Assembly: GCA_963576785.1 (NCBI GenBank)
Contig: OY756151.1
Span: forward strand, 1,116,001-1,180,000
Length of the DNA: 64,000 nt
Direction: 5' to 3'
From: Chlorophyllum brunneum
Lineage: Eukaryota; Basidiomycota; Agaricomycetes; Agaricales; Agaricaceae
The notes beneath the pieces were generated by a model. It had not been told where the DNA came from and made no database searches. It was given only the letters and a program-made list of their open reading frames with translations. Within the stretch, counting starts at the first letter, position 1. Each line of letters starts with the position of its first letter. The translations under genes were made by a program, and so were the position numbers. This document shows positions 33,885 through 46,232 of this stretch, in pieces.

Positions 33885-36800
33885 GACATTAACCTCCTCT
33901 TCATTCAAGAACTTCTGTAGTATTATATCCATAGCATCTTATTGTCAACTTTCCCTAATGGTGCTCCCCTTGTTGGCAGTCCAATTTACCCTGATTGGAT
34001 CCCCATTTCCTATCCATTCAATCCAAATAATATACTCACAATCTTGGATAGATACTATACTCAACAGTTCTCTCAGTATTCTGGACTTCAACCTCAGCCC
34101 AATGGACCTGGAAGGACAGTCTCAGTCAACCTCCAGACTCTACCACAAGTTATAGCTTTTGCACACAGACAGCTGCTGAAGCTCTAGCCTTCTCTTAGAA
34201 GAGATGTCATTGAGTACAGGGACCTTATGTGTATTTTCTTGTTCATTAAAAGTGAGGAAATATTAGTACTGAACATGTACAATAATAGTAAAAACTTAGC
34301 TGTTCATTACCTTGAGGAGCATTTATTCAACTTACCTCCCTTCCTTATCATAGGGGGAAATTTCAACATCAGATCTTGTAACTGGAACCCTTCAACTGAT
34401 CTACACCCAGCAAGTGCAGACCAGTTACTACTCATTTCAGATGTACTCAACATGGAATGTTCCCACCCCAAGATGTCCAGACCTATGGATTATGCAATGG
34501 ACTCTGCCCTCTCTAACATAGTTATTGTTCATTTCTGCTACCCTCCCATACATCCCCATCCACAATATGCAAGCTGGAGATTGCCTCAATTTGTACTACA
34601 CTCCTCTGCTAATCCACCTCCCAATTCCTCAAGCCAACATCATTATTGAGAAACTTGTTATCCCACAGGAATCTAACAAAGAAACTAAGTTTTTGTCAGA
34701 TATTGTCAAGGGAATCTCTAACCTGAACTGGCCTCTAGGGACTCCAGATGACCTTGAGTTGTCCATTGAAAATCTAGGAAAGCTAGTACAAAATCTTTGG
34801 GACCAAAATGCAAAAAAGATCAAAATTACCACTTATTCCAAGTCTTGGTGGAATAATGAATGTTCAGAAGTCCTCTGGATTCATTGGGCTGACCCCAAAA
34901 ACAAACACAAGTGGAATACCTTCAGAAAGACCACTTGTCATACAAAGAGAGAGTATTTTGATCAAAAGATCAAGGAAATTTCTGTGGATAATAGACAGCC
35001 ATGGGACCTTATGCTCTAGACCAAAGGATGTATGCTTCCAGTAACAGAGGCCATCAAATTCAATGGCAAGCCCTGCCTTACCATGGAAAAGTTGTGGATA
35101 GTCCTCAATACCAGCTACAATACTACCCACAATTGACTGGTGAGCTTAGATGTCTTAAACAAATTACCACTAGCTCTTGAGGCAGAGGTGGTAAATAGGA
35201 CTTAGGTTGACTTCTTACTCTTGGAGGTGACAGAGTCCCTCAAGGATATCTCAAATTCTTCTGCCTCTGGCTCTAACCACATCTTGTGGTTCCACTTGAA
35301 GCAAATTATTGCTTATCCCATTGGCACTAACCTCTTTTTCAATATTGGTAACATCTGTCTATCCTTAGGGACCTGGCCCAAGCATTTCAAGAATTTGACA
35401 TCAGTCATTATTTCCAAACCCAATAAACCTGACTACTCTACTCTTAAGGCTTTCAGACCAATTGTTCTACTGAACACCATGGGCAAACTTACTAAAAAAA
35501 TGTTGGCAAAATAGCTTCAATTTGAAGCAGTTAAATTCAATATTCTATCCTCCCACCAATTTGGTGCAATTCTTCAGAAATCAACCAAAGATACTGGACT
35601 ATGTCTCATCCACGTCATCAGGGGAGCTTGGACCAAGAAGAAGAAGAAGAGCATATTGGCATTCAATGTTGCTCAATTCTTCCCCTCTCTTAACCATAAT
35701 CTTCTCACAGAAATTCTCCACAGACAAGGTTTCCCCTCTCTGGTTGGAACCTTCTTTGGTAACTATCTTAAAGATTGTCGTACCACATATTCATGGAATC
35801 ACAAATCCTCCTAACAGTATAATGTGATAGTAAGGGTAGGACAAGGCTCTATACTTAGTCCTATCCTCTCTGCATTGTACCTTGCCCCCCTTCTTCATAT
35901 ATTTGAGAAGCAAATGGAACATAAGTGCAATAAGTAGAACTTTGACATCCTCTCTTATGTCAATGATGGTACCCTTGTTGCTCAATCCCTCTCACTTGAA
36001 ATAAACATCAATATTCTCCAGTTTATGTATCAACAAATCATAATCCTTATATAAGAGTTTGGACTAGACATTTAATACAGTAAGTTCGAAATCTTTATAA
36101 CCTCTCCATTGATCTTGGTGCCCTTCTCTTCACTGGACACTCCCTTCTCAAGCTCAAGCCTGTTTAGTGCTATCTGGGTTTTTACTTTGACAGAATGCTC
36201 TCTTTCAAGGAATATGTCCATTTCTACTCAGTAAAGACCATTTCATCCATCAAAGTAATAAAGATGTTAGGAAATTCAGTCTGAGGCCTCTCCCTATGCA
36301 ACAAGCAAATTCTCTATAGATCCTGTGTTATACCTGTGGCCACCTATGGCTACAGACTTTGGTTTCATGAACATGCTAGAGTGAAAGATATATGTGAGTT
36401 ACTTACCAAAATATAGTGTCAAGTAGCCCTATAGATCACAGGGGCATTCTGCATATCTCCTACTGGCAGTATTGAATCCCTTGCAGATCTTATACCCATC
36501 AAGCTCCACCTGCACAAGCTAGTGGAGTATCAGTTCTCACACATCCATATTCTGGATAACAATCATACTCTCTTGAAGTTGATGAAGGAATATCACTTCT
36601 CCTCCTATTAACTTCACATCAAGAACTTTATGGAGATTTAGAAGAAGAAGCCCTTGAAACTATTATGGACATCACCTGTACCCCTGAGACTGTTAAATTA
36701 GAATATTTCAATTCTGTTAGCAAGATTACATGGTCTGGTCATAGGTTACTTGACAATTTCTCTGATAGAATAACCTTTACAGGATTCAATCAGAATGATC

Positions 36801-38252
36801 CTGAACTCTTAAAGTGAACATGGAGCAATATAGTTTTGGAGGCAACAAATAACAACAGGTGGATCATTATAGGCACTGATGGCTTAGTCCACCCCAACCC
36901 CAACCCTTTTGCTGGCCAACACACAGCAGCAGTAACAATCAGATACCTTGATGGAGGAAGCTTAGTCATGAAGAGGCTAGAAGGCACTACAGCCACTGAC
37001 ACTGAACTTGTAGTGCAATACCTTGGAATTACAAAGATACTAGACTTACCTGACTACAACTTAGTAGAATATATCCATGTCTTCACTGACTCTATCCATG
37101 CCTCTCAACAGTTACTTAACTGTTCAGTCCATTCCTGTCAGTGACAGTCCATACTCACTGCCAAAGCCCTCCATGTATCATCCCTCAAATCTGAGCTCTA
37201 CTACCTTTCTTTTTATCAAACCCTGTCTAAATGCAAGTTTGGTATCCAATGCAAGACACACAACTGGTTACAGACAGTTGCCTAGCCTAACTGATGCCAA
37301 GATCAACAAGTACCTCAGTCTCTTAATTATCTCAGCATGAAATCAGCTGAACAAGTTCTCAAAATATGGTAGAACATGTTTGCCTTTGCCACTTACAATA
37401 ATAGCAACTTTCTCTATCTTCAGATGCAAGTGAATAGTGCCTCCACTTTACCATTCCATCTCAATTTCAGTTCATGGATCTGAGAATGTGGCCATTCACC
37501 CTAGTTGTTTGTGCAAGTCTGTTGTACTATCCTATGTCATACCCCAAATGGGGAATATTGCTTAAGATTCTTTCCTAACAGAGATCTCTCTTGCCACTAC
37601 TGCAGGAGTTAGCTTATTCAAACCTGCTCCCATATCCTCTATCACTGTCCCCACTTCAACCATCATTATCCCATCAACACTATAAAAGAACTTGCCAACT
37701 TTCTTAGATGTAACCCTATAGCCTTCACCTTCCCTCCAGAACCTGAAGTGTCTCAACTTCAACAACAGGCACAATCCCTCCATCTACTACATCCTCCTGT
37801 TTACCAGAGATTTGGGTCTGCACCAATGTGAGTTCTCTTTTCTTTATCCTTTTCTTTTGCTTTTGGTTATGGCTTTCAAAAACTATTTCTCTTATCTCCT
37901 CTTTCTGCTTATCTACTATTTAGTTAGTCTTGGTTCTTTTTCATCATTCCTGTGATATTTGGGCAGTGCCCCTCCACATACTAGTACAGTTCATTGTTGT
38001 CCCTTTGTGATTGTGAGTTGGTAGCTTCCTTTTGCATCCATCTCTCTTTTTCTCTCTCTTTTTGTTTGAACTTAACAAAACAATGTAAATACCAAAGATC
38101 TCTCTAGTCTATAGTCTAGATGACACCAAGTCTCACAGGGTTAGTTTAATTTCCCTTCTCTAAACTTTCATACTTATACCTTTTGTATGTATGTACATGC
38201 AGACTACATTCAAGCACTGCTATATAAATTGTTGATTAAAAAAAAAAAAAGT
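33885..38252 (+). mobile_element. LINE copy E/B, right part: endonuclease to tail
   Basis: Continues the LINE interrupted at 27,082. Endonuclease: LLFIQELLWYYIHS, IIGGNFNIRSCNWNP (Asp of the D-x-N changed to Asn) and SWWNNECS at 34,850. RT: SASGSNHILWFHLKQII (35,260), VRVGQGSILSPILSALYLAP (35,830) and LSYVNDGTLVAQS (35,950, first catalytic Asp now Asn). RNase H: IIIGTDGLVHPNPNPFAGQH (36,866) and VFTDSIHASQ (37,080). The 3' UTR carries the family motif and a 12-A tail at 38,241-38,252. Many stops; it is older than copy A, which is inserted in it. Confidence 0.85.
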
Positions 38253-39036
38253 GTGATAGGTGTCTATCTTGACACCTGTGATTCATTTGAAAGGTAATCT
38301 GTTTTTCAAACAAAGTTCACAGTTACACAGTTGGAGTGCCATGATTAGCAAATAGTTTATAGTCTCAAGGACTTACCTGTTATTACTAGTGTACTATAAC
38401 TAGTCTTCTGGTTTCTTTACCTTTCCAGATAGTACTTACTGGTATACTATAACCAGTCTTCTGGTTCTCTACCTTAATCAGATGGTTACCTAAGACAATC
38501 CTGGATATACTTCCAGTATATGAGTCTCTAAAGCATTTTATTTCACAGAGTTCTTGGAAATCCTCAATTAAGTGAATTCTTCTGGTTCTTACCCTAGATA
38601 GTATGTTTAAAGTCATAGTAGACCTCCTATAGTAAGATTTGACACTATTTTGTCTAGCTCTTATGCATGTGTGTTTTATCAATCTGATCTTGATCAGATA
38701 AAAAGTATACTAATGGACTTTAGACTAATAGGGTCAGTTCTCAACAATTATGTATGTTGGCAACACTATCAATTACTGTACCCAAAATAACACAATTGAA
38801 TTTAGGGACAGTTGTTGTACTTCTTTCAAATTACCCAAATTGACTAGAGTAAGCACTCTTAGGTATGTAGGTAAGAGTAACTGTTGCCATGTACAAACAG
38901 AGAAGAATTGTTTCTACTCAATATTATAGTGACCCCAGCCTGGTCCTAAGCTAGGGCAGTATATATTGATGGACAAATCCATAAATTGTACCAAAGGAGA
39001 ACTCCTTCTCAGTCCCAACTCTAATGTTGGTATATA
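38253..39036. other. AT-rich spacer, no gene seen
   Basis: No convincing coding or RNA feature. It contains two diverged copies of a roughly 30-bp unit, TACTATAACTAGTCTTCTGGTT (38,393) and TACTATAACCAGTCTTCTGGTT (38,446), 53 bp apart. A minus-strand open stretch at 38,386-38,682 overlaps these repeats and looks spurious. Confidence 0.6.
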
Positions 39037-39250
39037 CAGTAGGAGACAAAACCCTTTCAATGATTTCCAGTTCTGGACAAATTCTTGAATAACTCCAGAA
39101 CTACTGAAGCGATTCACTCCATATTTTAATTATAGATAGCCCTACATCTACCCTATGTTACGTATAAATATCATAATGCAATATAAATTTCCTGAGGTGC
39201 TATGAATCAATGAATATTATGAGTACATTGGAAGAGTTTTGTCCCTTACA
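39037..39250 (+). repeat. Tc1/mariner left terminal inverted repeat
   Basis: About 214 bp, matching the right end at 46,863-47,076 in inverse. Its inner end (GGAAGAGTTTTGTCCCTTACAG) is itself an approximate inverse of its outer end (CAGTAGGAGACAAAACCCTTTC). Confidence 0.85.
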
Positions 39251-39385
39251 GCCTCTAGGCACATAACTTCATTGAATGCCTCCAAATAAATTCAAATAAA
39301 ATCAAGTGACTATGGTAGATAATGTATAAATAGATGTGCTTACTTTCTATGCAAAAATTAACTCACTACAGCATCATTCCCTGTC

Positions 39386-40093
39386 ATGAAATCTCTTTTT
39401 CCTTCCCAAATTGAATATATTGTCTTTCTTCTGGATCAAGGGCATTCTGCTTCTAAAATTGCTTCAACTATTCCCCATTCACTCAGTACTGTCTCCAGAA
39501 TTCATTCTCAGCACAGGCCAACACTTTCCAAGCCCATTGGTGGTTGACCATGCCAACTTTCCTCCTCTGATACCAAATATGCCATATGTCTTATTACTTC
39601 TGGGAAGATTGAAAATGCCTCCCAAGCTACAAAATCACTCCAGGCAGCCATCTGACATCCAAAACTGTTCAATAAGCACTTAGGAGAGCAGGATTAAAGA
39701 CTGTGGTGAAGAGATCTCAGCCTAATCTCTCCAGAGTATAAAGGCAGAAGAGGTTGAAGTTTGCAAAAAGACACAAAGACTGGACTGTGGATGATTGGAA
39801 GAGGGTAGTTTGGTCAGATGAGACCAAAATTAATTGTATGGAGTCAGATGGCAGGAAATGGGTATGGAAAAGAGTAGGAGAGAGGCTTACTAACAGACTG
39901 GTAGAAGGAACTGTTAAGTTTGGAGGAGGTTCTGCCATGATATGGGGGTGTATGCTGTGGCAAGGGCCAGGCTGTTTGCACCATATTGAAGGTATAATGG
40001 ATGCTGAAGGTTATGTCCAGATTCTGGATGATAAACTTTACAAAAGCCTCAAAAAATACAGGAAGAAGAAGTAGGAAGTTATCTTTCAACATA
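39386..40093 (+). pseudogene. Tc1/mariner transposase, first part
   Basis: Translation from the ATG at 39,386 starts MKSLFPSQIEYIVFLLDQGH and shows a helix-turn-helix DNA-binding domain (SASKIASTIPHSLSTVSRIH). After stops and frameshifts the DDE catalytic domain follows at 39,754-40,074: WKRVVWSDETKIN (first catalytic Asp), GGGSAMIWGCMLWQGPG and DAEGYVQILDD. At 40,080 the second-Asp motif (normally F-Q-x-D-N) reads FQHNN, so the catalytic Asp is replaced by Asn. The chromovirus is inserted there at 40,099. The enzyme would cut and paste the element at TA sites; this copy is dead. Confidence 0.88.
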
Positions 40094-40098
40094 ATAAT

Positions 40099-40403
40099 TG
40101 TTATGAACTATAGATAAACAGTACATTCCTATCATGTGCCCATCACACTCATCATTCCTATGTATCCATTTCATCTCCTTGTTTCATCCCTTATGGCTAT
40201 ACTCTTTCTGACTCATTCCATTCATACCTATGACTCCTTTACTCTGTTCCTTTATTCTTAGCTCTTACCACTAGTATATAAAGTGTAGTAATACTTGATG
40301 TATTCCTTACACTTTACCAATCATATCATCCCTTACTCTTCTTTCTACTTCCTTGTCTTTATCCAAAGACTTGCAATCTGAGTCTTAGACTAAGGTCATA
40401 ACA
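40099..40403 (+). repeat. 5' LTR of chromovirus copy 2
   Basis: TGTTATGAAC...GTCATAACA. It contains TATATAAAG at about 40,275 (likely TATA box) and CACTTTACCAA at 40,310-40,320, 35 bp downstream, complementary to the primer-binding site. Confidence 0.95.
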
Positions 40404-40415
40404 TTTGGTAAAGTG
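40404..40415 (+). other. Primer-binding site (probably self-primed)
   Basis: TTTGGTAAAGTG immediately follows the 5' LTR. Its last 11 bases are the exact complement of CACTTTACCAA inside the LTR downstream of the TATA box. In Tf1/sushi-type elements the RNA 5' end folds back on such a site to prime reverse transcription. The transcript start is inferred, not seen. Confidence 0.6.
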
Positions 40416-40497
40416 TCATTCGACTCACCTTGCAAGAGAGATGCCACTATTTGTAGCTAGGCTTGGAATAGTAGCCTCTGACCAGGACAACAGTATA

Positions 40498-41733
40498 CGA
40501 GCAGTAGTAGCTCATTGAGAACACTGAGAAGACTAAGAGCTCCGAGACCAACAGACATCCAGGGATCACCTGTAACCACTGGATCCAAACGATGAACAGA
40601 ACCAGATATCCCTAAAGGCCTTAAATAGCAGAAATCCGACCACAGTGTAGATGAAGACACAGCTCTTTTTGAGACCCTATTTAATACAGACATTGCCAAG
40701 ACCACATCTGACATAGAAGTTGCCAAGACCCCATTCGATACAGAAATTGCCAAAACCACATCCAACATAGAAGTTGCTGAGACCTACGAAAACAGGGAAT
40801 CCGAAATATCCGACATAGAAGTCACCAAATCCCATGAGAATGAATATAGTGAACCAGAGACAGAATCAGAGATGGCTAATAAAATCAACTTCCCAAAGAA
40901 CCTAGCACCAGAACCAGGATACTTCAATGGAGATAGAACCAAGTTTGATGATTGGTGGAGAGCAATGTCCCTATGGACACTCTTCAACAAGATCAACAAT
41001 AACAAACAGAAGATAATTGGAGTATTAGCACAAATGAAAGGAGGACTAGCAGGTCCCTATGCCAATGCCAAGTTACAAACAATTCAAGACAAGAAAACAC
41101 TGGCATTCAATGATTTCGCAAAGGAGATAGTAGCCACTTTCTCCTTGGGGAATAGGAAAGTGATAGCAGAAGGAGAAATTGAGTTGTTCAAACAGGAAAA
41201 GAGGAACACTGCAGACTTCTTAATAGAGTTCGAAGTATTGAAGACCCAAGTAGGAACAGACAATGTGCATGCCATATTCCTTCTCAAACAACACACCAGA
41301 GCAGATATTATGAACTATTGTAGGCTATCTGGTAGCCTCAATCCCAGACACATATAGCAAATGGAGAAATACGATCCTTGCAGTAGGACAAGGATACAAA
41401 ATGACAGACATCACCCAAGGAGATGTCAAAACAAGCACAGGAGTCACATATGGAGGTGGAGGACAACCAATGGAGATTGGTAGGCAGAGGGCAGACATCA
41501 ATCAGAATGGCAAACTAAGATGTTTCAACTGTAACCTATATGGGCATATCGCCAAATATTGCCACAAGAAAACAAAAGTCACATATACCAAGATAACATG
41601 TTATAATTGTGGCAAACAAGGCCATATCTCAAAGAATTGTAAGGCACCAAAGAAAGCACACATCAGAGAAGTCACTGAGGAAATGGAGCCAGAAGAAGAC
41701 ACAAAGGAGGATTTTACCGAAGGCTCCAAGTAG
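40498..41733 (+). pseudogene. Chromovirus Gag pseudogene, copy 2
   Basis: The start codon seen in copy 1 is ACG here (40,498). An acidic N-terminal region with repeated phrases (for example IEVAKT, TEIAKT) leads to the Gag core at 40,872-41,357 (MSLWTLFNKINNNKQKIIGV, LFKQEKRNTADFLIEFEVLK). After a frameshift, two good CCHC knuckles appear in 41,401-41,733: CFNCNLYGHIAKYC and CYNCGKQGHISKNC, then an acidic tail. The knuckles would bind element RNA. Stops and at least one frameshift make it inactive. Confidence 0.88.
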
Positions 41734-41779
41734 GCACAAACCCATGAGCCAATAAACCTAGAGTTCCTGTTTTACTTCA

Positions 41780-44700
41780 CAATAGATAATACATGATCCC
41801 ACAGAAATGGAACTCGATACGTGAACTTCTCCTTGACTTAACAATCAGAACAAAAAAGGACCCAAACAAATCACCACACTGGTAGATTCTGGATGTACCC
41901 ACATGTGCATAGCACAAAGAATAGTAGAAGAAGAACAAATCATAACCAAACCCCTTGAAACCCCAATATGAGTAATCAATACTGACGGAACTGAGAACAA
42001 AAAAGGAGAAATAACAGACATGGTACAACTGGTACTAAGCAATGGCAAACACATGGAAGAGATTGAAGCAATGGTAATACAACTGGAGAGCACAGACCTA
42101 TATCTCGGACATGACTGGCTAGTCAAGCACAACCCAGAAATCGACTGGACAAACAACATAATATGCTTCAATAGATGTCCAAAGGATTGCACCACACACC
42201 ACAATGACATATGGTTCAACAAAAGGGTATGCACGGTGAAGGAACACATAGAGGAAAAGAAAACCGATCAAACAAACCCAGAAGACCTACCGACATACCT
42301 ATAGCAATATATGCACCTATTCAACAAGAAGAACTTCAACAAACTACCAGAACACATGATATGGGACCACGAAATAAACCTGACAAAAGATGCACTGCCA
42401 GTACTATAGTCCAAGGTCTACCCAATGACATTAATGGAGAAACAAGAACTGCAGAAATTCTTTGACAAAAATATCACCTCAGGACGAATTCAACCATCAC
42501 AATCCCCCTACACCACCCCATGCTTCTTTATACCCAAAAAAGATGGAACCAAACAATTGGTACAAGACTACAAGAAGCTAAATGAACACACAATCAAAGA
42601 CAAAATACTACTTCCACTCATAAGCAAAGTTATTGACAGACTCAAGAATGCAAAAGTCTTTAACAAACTTGACATCATTTGGGGATACAACAATGTCAGG
42701 ATAAGAGAAGGCAATGAATGGAAAGCAGCATTTGTAACAAACAATGGACTATTCGAACCAACAGTCATGTTTTTTGGAATGAGTAACTCACCAGCAATAT
42801 TCCAAAGGATAATGAACACTGTCTTTCGAGAAATGCTACACAAAGGAGCAGTCATCAACTACATAGATGACTTTGTCATCCCTGGGACCACACAACAGGA
42901 ACTTGAGAACAGGACAAAATGATTTCTTGATATTGCAGCAAAACACCAACTATACTTCAAAAGATCAAAGTATGTATTTAATGCAAAAGAGATACCTATA
43001 TTAGGATTTGTGGTGGGACAAGGCAGCGTTAAAATGGAGGAAGAGAAGGTAAAAGTGATGAAGGAATGGCCAACTCCCAAATCCCTAAAAGATATCAAGA
43101 AATTCTTAGGATTCGCAAACTTCTACTGACAATTCATTCATGACTTCAGTAACATAGCAGCCCCACTACACAAGCTGAAGAAAAAAGATATGCAATGGGA
43201 ATGGACGGAATGACAGCAGCAAGCCTTTAAAAGAATCAAAGAAAAGGTCACAAGCGAACTGGTACTAGCAATGCCGCAAGACAAGGGTCAATACAGAGTA
43301 GAAGTGGATGTATCAGGATATGGAGTAGGAGTGGTACTATCACAAAAACAGGAAGAACATTGGCATCCGATCACATTCCACTCAAGAATGATGATACTTG
43401 CAGAATGAAACTATCAAATCTATGACAAAGAATTACTCACCATTCGAGAAGCAATCAAGACCTGGAAACAATACTTACTCGATGTAGATAAACCATTCGA
43501 AATATGGACTGATCACAAGAACCTAGAATATTTCCGAAAATCACAACAACTCACAGGATGACAAGCAAGGTGGCAGATGGAGCTACAGGAATACCACTAC
43601 ACACTGAAACACATCCCCAGAAAAACCAACACAAAAGCTGATATCTTATTGAGACTAACAAAAACCAACACCACCCAAGACAACACCGACATCATTTTAC
43701 TACCTGATCACTTATTCGATAACAACACAATTACCATAATCAGACAAATCTGGGAGATCTCAGGAGAAAAAGATCTGAAACACTGACTATGAAAGGAGAC
43801 AAAAAAGGAAATGCAGTGGTTAAAGAAAAAAGAGAAACAACTAGAGGAGATATGGGAAATAGATAGAGTACTGATGTTTGGAGAAAGAATATATGTCCTG
43901 CCCAACAGCCAAATATGATAAGAAATACTTTGACAACACCACAACAAAACAGATGTAGGACACCCAGGACAACATTGAATGATCAAACTCCTTAAACAGA
44001 ATTATTGGTGGCCTCAGATGCATAATGACATCAAACAATACATTAGAGAGTATGAAGCATACCAATGAAACAAAATACTCCAAACAAGACCGACAACACA
44101 TCTCCATCCATTACCGACACCAGCAGAACCTTGGGAGGAAATATCAATTGACATGATAGGACCACTACCAGAATCAGAAGGATATGACACAATACTTGTC
44201 ATAGTCAATCGTTTCAGCAAAATGATCAGATTGCATGCAGTCAATACCACCATAACATCTGAGGAGCTAGGAGATATCTACTGAGATAACATATAGAGAA
44301 CACATAGAATACCCCGTAGAATTATCAGCAACAGAGGACCACAATTTGCATCCAAATTCATGGCAGAACTATGCCGAGCAACAGAAACCCAGCAAAACTT
44401 ATCCATGGCATACCACCCACAAACTGATGGTCAAACAGAGTGTATCAACCGGGAGATTGAGACATACCTCAGAAATGTAATAAACCACATGCAGAACAAC
44501 TGGAAAAAATGGTTAGCTATAGCGGAATTCCAATACAATGACAAAATCCACATAGCCACTGGATATTTGCCATTCAAAATAGTTTATGGATGACACCCTT
44601 GGAGAGGAGATATAATGACTATCACCAAAGTACCTGCAATCACGGAATGAATACAGGAGTTACAAAACATGCAACAAGAAGTGATGAAGATATTACAACA

Positions 44701-45200
44701 TAGTCAGATGCAAATGGAAAAACGCAATAGCACCAAACCAGAATATGAGTATACTCCAGGAGAACAAGTTTGGCTCAAAGCAAGTAATATTAGGACAACG
44801 AGACCAACCAAAAAGCTGGATCACAAATGATATGGACTATTCAGGATAAAAGCAAAAATAGGTGAAACAAGTTACCAATTGGAATTACCTGAAACATGGG
44901 CAATACATGACGTATTTAACAGTAGACTCCTCTCCCCCTATCAAAAACCCGAGTTTGACAGCCAGTGCATCCCACTACCACTGATGCCCGAGATTATCAA
45001 TGACAAAGAACAATACAAAGTAGAAGAGATCCGAGGACACTGCATGAGAGGACAATGAAATCAATTCCTAGTACACTGGAAAGGTTATACCTCCGAGGAA
45101 GACACATGGGAAGATGAGTCAGAATTGGAAAATACTAAGGAGGCAGTTCAAGAATTTTTAGACAAGATTTCAAGGACAAAACCTATAAAAAGGGGGGGTA
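41780..45200 (+). pseudogene. Chromovirus Pol pseudogene, copy 2
   Basis: Retropepsin at about 41,870-42,180 (LVDSGCTHMCI, LGHDWLVKHNPEIDW). RT at 42,425-43,000 with DIIWGYNNVRI and NYIDDFVI, keeping the Y-x-D-D pair. RNase H at about 43,230-43,650 (VEVDVSGYGVGVVLS; WTDHKNLEYF). An integrase zinc-finger remnant near 43,900-44,080 and core at about 44,130-44,470 (SIDMIGPLPES, YHPQTDGQTECINRE). A GPY/F-like region (LDHKxYGLFRIKAKIGETSY) and chromodomain at about 45,020-45,170 (VEEIRGHC, FLVHWKGYTSEEDTWEDE). Stops occur mainly as TGA at Arg positions (for example before QFIHDF and QARWQ). The chromodomain marks a chromovirus. Confidence 0.92.
45187..45198 (+). other. Internal polypurine tract, copy 2
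   Basis: AAAAAGGGGGGG just past the chromodomain, conserved in copy 1 at 15,032-15,044. It resembles the 3' polypurine tract at 46,222-46,232, and the third ORF lies between the two. Confidence 0.6.
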
Positions 45201-45227
45201 AAAAGCGACAATTATAAACAACAAACC

Positions 45228-46196
45228 TTGCATTACAAGAGATCACTATACCCAATGCACCTCATGCTGCATCCACTGCACCCTAGACTTTGCCAATTAC
45301 CTCCACAACACACCATACATGCCAAATGCAAACCCACTCCCTTTTCAGCCAATGATACAGAATTTGAACAAGAGCTCAACAACCTCCTCGACGCCCAGTC
45401 CACCAAAGACTAGATTGAACACTATACTGCCACAACCAAAGGACTCACATACATTGCCCATACTATCAACAACCTCCAAATCCAAGCCAAAGCCCTAAGC
45501 TGTATCTTACTCATCACTACCACCAGAGCCCTCCAGCTGCCATGTCAACTGGAAAATATGAACTCATGAAGGAGTTATTGGATAAAGCAGCCACCAATCT
45601 TAATGTATTGGTGTATTCCAATGCAAAGAAATGCATCCAAAGTGCCTTAATTATGACAGGTGAAAGACTCAACTACCTCAAGAACTCTAGCAACAACCCC
45701 ACCTATAGACTTGCTCGAAAACTAATGGATCTCGATTCATACATCCCCACTACCTTACCTGACAAACCACCCTACCACAAAGATGACAAACAGGAATGGT
45801 TACATGAAGGAATGAAGGGAATAGACAAATCAGTCCCAGATCATCTAATGGAACCAGATATGTGAGATGAAGTAGACCATCTCCTTATACAACTATCCGA
45901 CATGGACCCACCACCCAAACCAATGATATTTAACCTACCACCATCTTACCTCACACTCAAGGATGGAGGACAGTTTGAAGAAAACTACTGGGAAGAGATA
46001 GTACACAACCTTGTCACAGCTGAAACAAATGACACTACTACTTTCCAAGGATGCACTATAGCCCTCTTCAGAGGAGGATAGGACCATGCCCCCTTCTGGA
46101 TCAGATGTCGATGCAAGTCAGGAATCCCAATGATTAGTCCTACCAAACATCAACTCATCAATGCCTTACACAAAGAACAAGACAAAAAGTAGACCA
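45228..46196 (+). pseudogene. Third ORF of chromovirus, unknown protein, broken
   Basis: A coding segment between the chromodomain and the 3' LTR. Blocks: FSANDTEFEQELNNLLDAQS (about 45,335-45,400), INNLQIQAKALSCILLI (about 45,465), then after a frameshift MSTGKYELMKELLDKAATNL (from 45,542), RLARKLMDLDSYIPTTLPDK, FNLPPSYLTLKDGGQFEENY and APFWIRCRCKSGIPMISPTK, ending near 46,196. Stops at 45,411, 45,863, 46,079 and 46,190 interrupt it. The parent protein would have been about 300 residues, largely helical in its first half, with no transmembrane stretch or signal peptide, so not a typical envelope. Copy 1 preserves the N-terminal half in one frame. I do not recognise the family. Confidence 0.6.
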
Positions 46197-46221
46197 CAAC
46201 ATTTCATAGGATCATGAATGT

Positions 46222-46232
46222 AAAAAGGGAGG
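46222..46232 (+). other. 3' polypurine tract, copy 2
   Basis: AAAAAGGGAGG, three bases before the 3' LTR start at 46,236; priming site for plus-strand DNA. Confidence 0.85.

Noticed and set aside
26000..38270. Target duplication for LINE copy E/B (TGTCTATC near 26,000 and near 38,264)
   Set aside because: Only 8-9 bases agree and the right copy is not adjacent to the tail; the right flank is not LINE D.
45228..46196. Envelope-like gene in the chromovirus
   Set aside because: No signal peptide, transmembrane stretch or glycoprotein features are visible in the third ORF.
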